Shown here: piece after piece, positions 1 through 5,000 of the stretch
Layout of the letters: each line of letters starts with the position of its first letter
Position numbering within the stretch: the stretch's first letter is position 1
Origin: Flavobacteriales bacterium
GTDB lineage: Bacteria > Bacteroidota > Bacteroidia > Flavobacteriales > UA16
Assembly (NCBI GenBank): GCA_018700255.1
Contig: JABISU010000071.1
Coordinates: forward strand, 1-5,000
Reading direction: 5' to 3'
Length of the DNA stretch: 5,000 nt
Translations under genes and position numbers: made by a program
Notes under the pieces: generated by a model
Told to the model about the DNA's origin: nothing
What the model saw: only the letters and a program-made list of their open reading frames with translations
The model's database searches: none

Positions 1-46
1 AACTCGTCGTTATTTATATCAGGCTCATAGATGTTATTGCCTATGA
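1..46 (+). other. Probable 3' tail of an upstream plus-strand gene, frame uncertain
   Basis: The first bases are probably the end of a gene lying before the SiaB-family gene, but the window is too short to identify it. All three plus frames are open here. Frame 1 ends at a TAG at 28-30, immediately before the ATG at 31. Frame 2 ends at a TGA at 44-46, which would overlap the alternative ATG at 43 as ATGA, a common arrangement for translational coupling. Frame 3 stays open to a TGA at 54-56. None of the short peptides is recognisable. Tight packing in either of the first two frames suggests that the SiaB-family gene is not the first of its transcript. This is inference only. Confidence 0.25.
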
Positions 47-627
47 CAAGGATTGAAACAAATACTGAAACCACTCTTAATCGAGAGCTACAATCACGTT
101 TGGGCAATGTTTCTGAATCCGATCAAAAATATGGAGGAGTTATAATATCGTACTCAGGGACTTTAGATACTCCCTCCGGTGATTCTATTTTACAACTTGC
201 AGAAAAATCGATCTTATACACTGGTGGTTCAATGTCCGAGATGAAAAAAGTTTGTAAAATCTTGATAGATTGTTTTCAAAATGTAAGTAAACATGGTTGG
301 ATTGATGAATTGGGTGAAACTTTCTTAAGCCTAACAATCGAACACAATCCTTTTGGATATCAAATACATTGCAAAAATATTGTTGACCTAGAAATGGCCT
401 CAACTCTTAAGCTTAAACTAAACGAAGTAAACGGATTGAATTTATCACAATTACGAAAAAGGTATGTTGATACACTGTGTGAAGGTCAGTCACATAATTC
501 ACAACGAGTTGGACTAGGTCTTTTGAGAATGGCTCAAAGAAGTGTTGGACCCCTGGAATACGAGCTAATTAATCAAGAAAACAACGATTTACTTTTATTT
601 TATTTAACTGTGACAGTTAAACGATAA
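31..627 (+). CDS. SiaB-family protein kinase (GHKL/HATPase-like, DUF6272)
   Basis: This 198-residue soluble protein has the layout of the SiaB-family kinases (DUF6272) that are common in Bacteroidota. In Pseudomonas, SiaB is a GHKL-fold kinase that phosphorylates the small regulator SiaC, and the phosphatase SiaA reverses this in a partner-switching system. What is visible: a beta-rich N-terminal part (VIISYSGTL, about 37-45), a long helix (about 53-80), an N-box-like QNVSKHG at 83-89 with Asn84 in the metal/ATP-binding position, and a glycine motif GLGLLRMAQR at 161-170. There is no signal peptide or membrane segment, so it should be cytoplasmic. Family members that I recall usually read GLGLID at the glycine motif; here the acidic residue is replaced (LLR), which may weaken or alter ATP binding. 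The start is either ATG 31 or ATG 43, since no Shine-Dalgarno sequence decides it. No siaC or phosphatase partner is visible; one may lie before position 1. The family call is fairly firm, the cellular role is unknown. Confidence 0.75.
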   Translation: MLLPMTRIETNTETTLNRELQSRLGNVSESDQKYGGVIISYSGTLDTPSGDSILQLAEKSILYTGGSMSEMKKVCKILIDCFQNVSKHGWIDELGETFLSLTIEHNPFGYQIHCKNIVDLEMASTLKLKLNEVNGLNLSQLRKRYVDTLCEGQSHNSQRVGLGLLRMAQRSVGPLEYELINQENNDLLLFYLTVTVKR

Positions 628-660
628 AATAAATATTTAAGTTTTTCTTTCCTTCTTTTT
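594..660. terminator. Extended AU-rich hairpin at the convergent gene junction, candidate bidirectional terminator
   Basis: A perfect 8-base inverted repeat, TTTAACTG (603-610) and CAGTTAAA (614-621), encloses a 3-base loop. It is extended by nine more pairs, 594-602 with 625-633, after a 3-base bulge (CGA, 622-624), giving about 17 pairs in all. The structure covers the last codons and the stop of the SiaB-family gene and reaches to within 4 bases of the opposing gene's stop. On the plus strand it is followed, after a short A/T linker, by a pyrimidine tract rich in T (641-660). On the minus strand the following bases are less T-rich, so termination is better supported for the plus-strand transcript. 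The stem has only two G-C pairs and the T tract begins about 7 bases after the stem, so this is not a textbook terminator. Confidence 0.45.
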
Positions 661-1896
661 AGCAGCGGGAAATAGTATGTTATTTAATATTAATCTGTAT
701 CCCGGAGAATTTGGATGTAGATTTAGATCGGTAGGAGGATCATTCACCATATGCTTATAATCCTCTGGGTCATGACCTCCATAGTAAGTCCATTGCCCTC
801 TCCCTAATTCACCATGTATATATTTTGCTGTAGATAAATTTCGATTATCTCCCATCACAGTAACATCAGGCCTAATAAATTTTTTACGAAAAGATGTTGT
901 TTGGCCCATAAAACCAGTGATAACCCTTTTGTGACTCTGTGTCAACATTGTGGGTACAATATCCCATTTTGCTGAGAAATCAAACAATGTAAAGAAATCA
1001 TTGATTTGTTTAATATCCCTATGATCCTTAGTTCCATCAATATCTGAAAATTCATAAATAAGAGGATTCATTTCTAAATTGTAATCCTGAAAAGCTAAAC
1101 CTTCAGAAAAAATAAGTTTTGAATTAGCTTGGGAATTAGCTGGGTCACCATCAAACATTGAATCACAGATATCTACCTTTTGAGCTGCTAAAGCAATATC
1201 AAATGAATCCGTTCCTGAACACATCGTGAACAAAAAACCTCCTCCTAAAACAAAATTTCTTAAGGTTAAACTAACCTCTCTTTTCATTTCACTAACCTTT
1301 TGGAATCCCATAAAATTAGCCGAAGCATTTTGTGAATCCACCTCATCTAGATACCAGGTTGCTGTTCTAAAAGCTTTATAAAATTTACCAAACTGCCCTG
1401 TAAAATCCTCATGATGGAGATGTAGCCAATCATACTTCGGTAAAACACCCGACAAAACCTCTTCATCGTAAACTATTTCGTAAGGTATTTCTGCATATGT
1501 AAGCACCAAGGTAACTGCATCGTCCCAAGGTAGTTTTCCCGCAGGACTATAAACAGCAATTTTAGGAGACTTTTCTAACTTAACGCTCTCCATGTTAACT
1601 TCTGAGTCAGAAATTTCATTTAATATCTGATCCGCTTGAACATCAGCAATAATTTTAAATGAAACCCCTCTAATCACACATTCCTCTGCAATACTATTAA
1701 TATTTGGCAGCATAAAACTCCCTCCTCTATAATTCAACAACCATTGTGCTTCAACACCATTTCCCAACACCCAAAACGTTACTCCATAAGCCTTCAAATG
1801 ATTAGCTTGGCTATCATCCATAGGTATAAGTATCTTAGAAGAGAATCCTTGAAAAGAAATGAGCATTATACACCCAAGAAATAAAAATCTTTTCAT
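637..1896 (-). CDS. Secreted conserved Bacteroidota protein, catalogued as 'asparagine synthetase B'
   Basis: This 419-residue protein matches a well-conserved Bacteroidota family that databases often label 'asparagine synthetase B'. I see no support for that activity: there is no N-terminal Cys nucleophile at residue 2 and no SGGxDS-type ATP-pyrophosphatase loop. The N-terminus is a plausible Sec signal peptide (MKR, hydrophobic stretch 4-16, cleavage near GFS|S at 19/20), so the protein is probably periplasmic. Conserved-looking stretches are LLNYRGGSF (53-61), PKIAVYSP (111-118), PWDDAV (123-128), YDWLHLHHEDFTG (155-167), GGGFLFTMCSGTDSFD (218-233), GFMGQTTSF (328-336), GGHDPEDYKH (373-382) and LHPNSPGYRLILNN (393-406). 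The GGG...Cys226 turn with a late His375 recalls class I glutamine-amidotransferase-like folds, but this is my inference. The ATG lies 4 bases after the dnaB stop, so the two genes are very likely one transcript. It ends in a basic tail (KKKERKT). Family membership is firm, function is unknown. Confidence 0.8.
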   Translation of the reverse strand: MKRFLFLGCIMLISFQGFSSKILIPMDDSQANHLKAYGVTFWVLGNGVEAQWLLNYRGGSFMLPNINSIAEECVIRGVSFKIIADVQADQILNEISDSEVNMESVKLEKSPKIAVYSPAGKLPWDDAVTLVLTYAEIPYEIVYDEEVLSGVLPKYDWLHLHHEDFTGQFGKFYKAFRTATWYLDEVDSQNASANFMGFQKVSEMKREVSLTLRNFVLGGGFLFTMCSGTDSFDIALAAQKVDICDSMFDGDPANSQANSKLIFSEGLAFQDYNLEMNPLIYEFSDIDGTKDHRDIKQINDFFTLFDFSAKWDIVPTMLTQSHKRVITGFMGQTTSFRKKFIRPDVTVMGDNRNLSTAKYIHGELGRGQWTYYGGHDPEDYKHMVNDPPTDLNLHPNSPGYRLILNNILFPAAKKKERKT

Positions 1897-1900
1897 AGAA

Positions 1901-3442
1901 CTAAAATGGTGGTTCGCCTTCTACATCCTTGTTCATCTTAGACCCTACAGTTATTGTTCCCGAATCCGAAAATGCCGTGTTGGCAGGAATTGAATCTGAA
2001 GAAAAACCATTGTCCGCGAAGGCGTTGTAATCTTCAAACTTTGCAAGTCTTTTAACAAACTTCATATGAACTGTCCCTAATCCACCATGTCTATGTTTAG
2101 CTAAAATAAACTCAGCTAAACCATTTGTATCAAGACCTTCTTCATGATCTGTGAATCCGTAGTATTCTGGTCTATAAATAAATGAAACAATGTCAGCATC
2201 TTGCTCAATGGCTCCTGATTCTCTTAAATCCGACAACATAGGGCGTTTATCCCCTCCTCTTGTCTCAACCATTCGACTAAGCTGAGAAAGTGCAATGACA
2301 GGAATATCTAATTCTTTAGCAATAGATTTAATAGATCTTGAAATAGATGAGATTTCCTGTTCTCTGTTTCCTCCCTTTCCACTTGAATTAGAAGTCATTA
2401 GTTGCAAATAATCTATAACTACTAAATCAATCCCGTGAGTAGATTTAAGTCTTCTACACTTTGCTCTTAATTCAAAAACATTTAAACCTGGAGTATCGTC
2501 AATAAATAAGGGAGCCTTGGATAGCTTACCTATTCTATCATGAAGTTGCTGATATTCATGATCTTCAAGTGTACCCTTTCTAAACTTATCTGAACTGATA
2601 CCTGTCTCTGCTGCTATAAGTCTTTGTACCAATTGAACTGATGACATTTCTAAACTAAAAACCGCAACAGGAATATCATGATCTACTGCAATATTTCTAG
2701 CCATAGTCAATACAAAAGCCGTCTTTCCCATACCAGGCCTAGAAGCTAGTACAATCATATCTGATCTTTGCCAACCGCCTGTTAGTTTATCTAAATCGGT
2801 AAATCCAGAAGGGACACCACTAACACCTCCATCCTGTGACCTTGCATTATCAATGTTGTCTATTGCCTTCTTAACAACAGAGCTCATGGATTCATAACTC
2901 TTTCTAATATTTCCTTCAGCAACTTCAAAAAGTCCAGACTCTGCTTCATCAAGTAAATCAAAGACATCAGTCTTCTCATCAAAAGCTTTTTCAATAATAT
3001 TACTTGAAACTCTTATTAACTCTCTTTGAATATGTTTTTGAGAAATTATCCGTGCGTGAAATTCCACGTTAGCTGTACTTGCTATTCTGGTAGTCAAATT
3101 AGCAATAGTAAAAGCACCTCCAACTAATTCTAGATCACCTGATTTCCTTAATGCCTCGGTTACAGTCAATAAGTCAATAGGTTCAGAATCGTTAAATAAA
3201 TTCTGAATAATATCAAAAATTTTACTGTGTGCTGGCTTATAAAAACTATCAGGCCTTAAAACATCAATTACAGCATTAACAGCAGATTGCTCAAGCATCA
3301 TCGCACCTAAAACAGCCTCCTCCAAATCAATAGCTTGAGGTATCACTCGCCCAAGAGTTGCTTCTGTAGATGATAATCTATTTTGAGTCGATAAGCGATC
3401 AGTTGTTTTTGACATTGAGTTAGGAGATGGAGATACTTTCAT
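1901..3442 (-). CDS. dnaB: Replicative DNA helicase DnaB
   Basis: DnaB is the hexameric ATP-driven helicase that unwinds DNA at the replication fork and binds primase. From ATG 3442 it has 513 residues. An N-terminal DnaB domain begins near PQAIDLEEAVLGAMMLE (about 35-51) and runs to about 170. It is followed by a linker and a RecA-like C-terminal domain. Walker A is PGMGKT (236-241), the catalytic glutamate is in FSLEM (262-266), Walker B is VVIDY (341-345), the sensor-type motif is IALSQLSR (383-390), and KHRHGG (449-454) holds the arginine-finger region. All core motifs are intact and no intein interrupts them. The frame stays open back to a TTG at 3457, and another ATG lies at 3415; I prefer ATG 3442 because it is the longest form with an ATG, but no Shine-Dalgarno sequence decides it. 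The protein ends in an acidic DVEGEPPF, like the tip of SSB. It lies 81 bases after metK and 4 bases before the secreted-protein gene. Confidence 0.96.
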   Translation of the reverse strand: MKVSPSPNSMSKTTDRLSTQNRLSSTEATLGRVIPQAIDLEEAVLGAMMLEQSAVNAVIDVLRPDSFYKPAHSKIFDIIQNLFNDSEPIDLLTVTEALRKSGDLELVGGAFTIANLTTRIASTANVEFHARIISQKHIQRELIRVSSNIIEKAFDEKTDVFDLLDEAESGLFEVAEGNIRKSYESMSSVVKKAIDNIDNARSQDGGVSGVPSGFTDLDKLTGGWQRSDMIVLASRPGMGKTAFVLTMARNIAVDHDIPVAVFSLEMSSVQLVQRLIAAETGISSDKFRKGTLEDHEYQQLHDRIGKLSKAPLFIDDTPGLNVFELRAKCRRLKSTHGIDLVVIDYLQLMTSNSSGKGGNREQEISSISRSIKSIAKELDIPVIALSQLSRMVETRGGDKRPMLSDLRESGAIEQDADIVSFIYRPEYYGFTDHEEGLDTNGLAEFILAKHRHGGLGTVHMKFVKRLAKFEDYNAFADNGFSSDSIPANTAFSDSGTITVGSKMNKDVEGEPPF

Positions 3443-3523
3443 TATTTCAAAGCGCAAGTTAAGCGTCAGCAGACATCATATAAGAATCGTTTTTTAACAA
3501 TCAATTGACTCTGTTTTCAACAT
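3443..3523. other. metK-dnaB spacer with no convincing promoter or terminator
   Basis: These 81 bases separate the metK stop from the chosen dnaB start. On the minus strand I find no TAnnTTTG element with a properly spaced TTG, and no hairpin followed by a T run after metK; the only symmetry is the short palindrome TCAATTGA. The simplest reading is that dnaB is at least partly read through from metK. A sigma70-like pair (TTGATT, 18 bases, TATGAT) exists but is not the form used by the main Bacteroidota sigma factor. Confidence 0.4.
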
Positions 3524-4786
3524 TCACAATCCAAACTCTTTTTTTACCTCATTAACTCTATCTAATTTCTCCCAAGGAAATAGTTCAACTTCTAATTCAA
3601 CTTTATCTCCTCCTCTAAAGGCTTCAAATGATTTAGTAACAACTTTTGGTGTTCTTCCCATATGACCGTAAGAAGATGTTTCAGAATATATGGGACTCCT
3701 TAGATTAAATCTCTGTTCAATTTGATAAGGTTTCATCGGGAAAACAGCTACAATTTTAGAAGCAATTTCACCGTCAGTAAAATTTAACTTTGAAGTACCA
3801 TAAGTGTCAACATATAATCCTACAGGATCAGCCACACCAATCGCATACGCTACTTGAACTAAAACTTCATCACAAACACCTGCGGCAACTAAGTTTTTAG
3901 CAATATGTCTAGTTGCATAAGCTGCAGACCTATCTACCTTGGAAGGATCCTTACCACTGAATGCACCACCTCCATGAGCTCCTTTACCGCCATAAGTATC
4001 AACAATAATTTTCCGTCCCGTTAAACCTGAGTCACCATGAGGTCCGCCAATTACAAATTTACCTGTAGGGTTAACGTGTAATTTATAATCATCTTGAAAT
4101 AAATCTTGAACGCGTTGACTCATTTGAGCTTTAACTCTTGGGATTAATATCTCAGACACATCTTTCTTTATTTTCTTAAGAATCAAATCATCTGTAGAAT
4201 CAAAACCGTCGTCGTGTTGTGTTGATATCACAATCGCTTCTATTCTTTCAGGTGTTCCATCATCTGAGTATTGAATCGTGACTTGACTTTTTGAATCTGG
4301 TCTCAAATATGTCATTACTTCACCTGATTTTCTTATTTGAGCAAGTTCAAAAAGGAGCCTATGTGCTAAATCTAAAGGCAAGGGCATGTAATTATCTGTT
4401 TCTCTAGATGCATAACCAAACATCATCCCCTGATCACCCGCACCTTGATCTTCTGGATTTTTTCTAACAACCCCTTGATTGATATCCGCAGATTGTTCAT
4501 GAATAGCACTAAGCACACCACAAGACTCAGCATCAAATTTATATTCACTTTTCGTGTATCCGATTTTTCTAATCGTATCACGAGCTATCTTTTGAACATC
4601 AATGTATGCATTTGAGTTGACTTCTCCTGCTAGAATAACTTGTCCAGAAGTAACTAAGGTTTCGCAGGCGACTTTACTGTTAGAGTCAAATGCTAAAAAA
4701 TGATCGATTAAAGCATCGGAAATCGCATCAGCAATTTTATCTGGATGTCCCTCAGAAACTGACTCAGAAGTGAAAAAATGACTCAT
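3524..4786 (-). CDS. metK: S-adenosylmethionine synthetase MetK (methionine adenosyltransferase)
   Basis: MetK joins ATP and methionine to make S-adenosylmethionine and releases phosphate and pyrophosphate. It is a cytoplasmic, usually tetrameric enzyme that supplies methyl groups for nucleic acid, protein and lipid methylation. All signatures are present: GHPDKIAD (13-20, with His14, Asp16, Lys17), Glu42 and Glu55, the mobile active-site loop [11 protein letters not shown] (96-106, Gln98), [12 protein letters not shown] (115-126, Asp118), [14 protein letters not shown] (254-267), and the phosphate-binding [16 protein letters not shown] (272-287, Lys279, Lys283, Asp285). The early residues fall at the same numbers as in the E. 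coli enzyme. At 420 residues it is longer than the 384 of E. coli; about 14 extra residues lie between 118 and 252 and the rest towards the C-terminus. As far as I recall this longer form is usual in Bacteroidota. The ATG at 4786 starts with [17 protein letters not shown], the conserved family beginning. A Bacteroidota-type promoter lies just upstream, and the leader is too short for a SAM riboswitch. Confidence 0.98.
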   Translation of the reverse strand: MSHFFTSESVSEGHPDKIADAISDALIDHFLAFDSNSKVACETLVTSGQVILAGEVNSNAYIDVQKIARDTIRKIGYTKSEYKFDAESCGVLSAIHEQSADINQGVVRKNPEDQGAGDQGMMFGYASRETDNYMPLPLDLAHRLLFELAQIRKSGEVMTYLRPDSKSQVTIQYSDDGTPERIEAIVISTQHDDGFDSTDDLILKKIKKDVSEILIPRVKAQMSQRVQDLFQDDYKLHVNPTGKFVIGGPHGDSGLTGRKIIVDTYGGKGAHGGGAFSGKDPSKVDRSAAYATRHIAKNLVAAGVCDEVLVQVAYAIGVADPVGLYVDTYGTSKLNFTDGEIASKIVAVFPMKPYQIEQRFNLRSPIYSETSSYGHMGRTPKVVTKSFEAFRGGDKVELEVELFPWEKLDRVNEVKKEFGL

Positions 4787-4808
4787 AGTTCTAAAAATAT
4801 ATTGTAGT

Positions 4809-4837
4809 CAAAAATAACTAAACTCATTTTCATACAA
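4809..4837 (-). promoter_or_regulatory. Bacteroidota-type promoter upstream of metK
   Basis: Read on the minus strand, a TTG at 4837-4835 is followed after 18 bases by TATTTTTG (4816-4809). The latter is an exact match to the TAnnTTTG -7 element used by the primary sigma factor of Bacteroidota, and the spacer falls within the usual range. Transcription would start near 4803, leaving a leader of roughly 17 bases before the metK ATG at 4786. That leaves no room for a riboswitch. The leader (ATATTTTTAGAACT) lacks a Shine-Dalgarno sequence, as is usual in this phylum. Confidence 0.6.
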
Positions 4838-4860
4838 TCATTAGATTAGGTATAATTATA

Positions 4861-5000
4861 TTACTTCTTTCTAAAAAACAATCTCACTGCTACACCTGAT
4901 AAATCAAATTCTTGTCTGATTTGGTTTTCAATGAACCTCTTGTATGGATCCTTAATATATTGTGGCAGGTTGCAGTAAAAAGCAAACGTCGGAGTTTGAG
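4861..5000 (-). CDS. der: Ribosome-assembly GTPase Der (EngA), C-terminal end only
   Basis: The last 45 codons and TAA stop of a minus-strand gene whose beginning lies beyond the window. The peptide reads QTPTFAFYCNLPQYIKDPYK and continues through RFIENQIRQEF to a basic end RLFFRKK. This matches the C-terminal KH-like domain of Der/EngA: the (P)TF.F..N.P.....Y.RF.EN..R..F pattern followed by G(T/V)P/A and a short basic tail. Der has two tandem GTPase domains and this KH-like domain, and it acts in maturation of the 50S ribosomal subunit. The GTPase domains cannot be assessed here. The stop lies 74 bases before the metK start on the same strand. No clear terminator lies between them, so readthrough into metK is possible in addition to the metK promoter. 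Confidence 0.9.
   Translation of the reverse strand, partial: QTPTFAFYCNLPQYIKDPYKRFIENQIRQEFDLSGVAVRLFFRKK

Noticed and set aside
185..403. Minus-strand open frame of 72 codons opposite the SiaB-family gene
   Set aside because: It lies entirely within the well-supported plus-strand coding region and its peptide resembles no family that I know; it is a shadow frame.
1870..1896. Lipoprotein signal (LGC at residues 7-9) in the secreted protein
   Set aside because: The Cys at residue 9 comes too early, with no adequate hydrophobic segment before it; a Sec signal cleaved near residue 19 fits better.
1901..3442. Intein inside dnaB
   Set aside because: DnaB is a frequent intein host, but the Walker A, Walker B and later motifs run at normal spacing with no insertion.
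3463..3492. Sigma70-like pair TTGATT / TATGAT upstream of dnaB (minus strand)
   Set aside because: The main Bacteroidota sigma factor uses TTG and TAnnTTTG elements, and in such AT-rich DNA this match is easily a chance one.
3494..3523. Short ATG frame directly after the metK stop (MLKTESIDC)
   Set aside because: Nine codons, no ribosome-binding signal and no recognisable product; expected by chance.
4851..4860. Perfect palindrome TATAATTATA next to the der stop
   Set aside because: Only A and T, without a loop or T run; common by chance in AT-rich spacers and too weak for a terminator.
4787..4860. SAM riboswitch in front of metK
   Set aside because: The 74-base spacer contains the promoter and leaves only about 17 bases of leader, too short for any known SAM aptamer.

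Overview
The window looks like chromosomal housekeeping DNA from an AT-rich member of the Bacteroidota, most likely a Flavobacteriales-type organism. Three things suggest this. The proteins resemble Bacteroidota families, including a secreted protein that I know only from that phylum and a Bacteroidota-type SiaB kinase. No clear Shine-Dalgarno sequence precedes any start. The best promoter match is the Bacteroidota form (TTG, 18-base spacer, TAnnTTTG). The assignment is from recognition, not from a database search.

Layout: a plus-strand gene for a SiaB-family protein kinase (31-627) is the last gene of a plus-strand unit whose upstream member lies outside the window. It converges, with only 9 bases between stop codons, on a long minus-strand run. 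Read in its own direction, that run is: the C-terminal end of the ribosome-assembly GTPase Der (5000-4861, partial), S-adenosylmethionine synthetase MetK (4786-3524), replicative helicase DnaB (start taken at 3442, ends 1901), and a secreted Bacteroidota protein usually catalogued as 'asparagine synthetase B' (1896-637). A long AU-rich inverted repeat followed by a T-rich tract covers the convergent junction and is the best terminator candidate.

How the genes work together: Der, MetK and DnaB serve ribosome maturation, methyl-donor supply and chromosome replication, and look like a growth-related cluster. metK appears to have its own promoter. The dnaB start lies 81 bases beyond the metK stop with no convincing promoter, so dnaB may be read from metK. 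The secreted protein follows dnaB by 4 bases and is almost certainly co-transcribed with it. The SiaB protein belongs to a separate partner-switching type regulatory unit.

I see no mobile element, CRISPR array, tRNA, rRNA or riboswitch, and no gene-free stretch over 300 bases. There is no clear sign of an undescribed multi-gene system. The points most worth following are the probably misnamed 'asparagine synthetase B', the SSB-like tip on DnaB, the SiaB kinase with an altered ATP-site motif, and the extended hairpin at the convergent junction.
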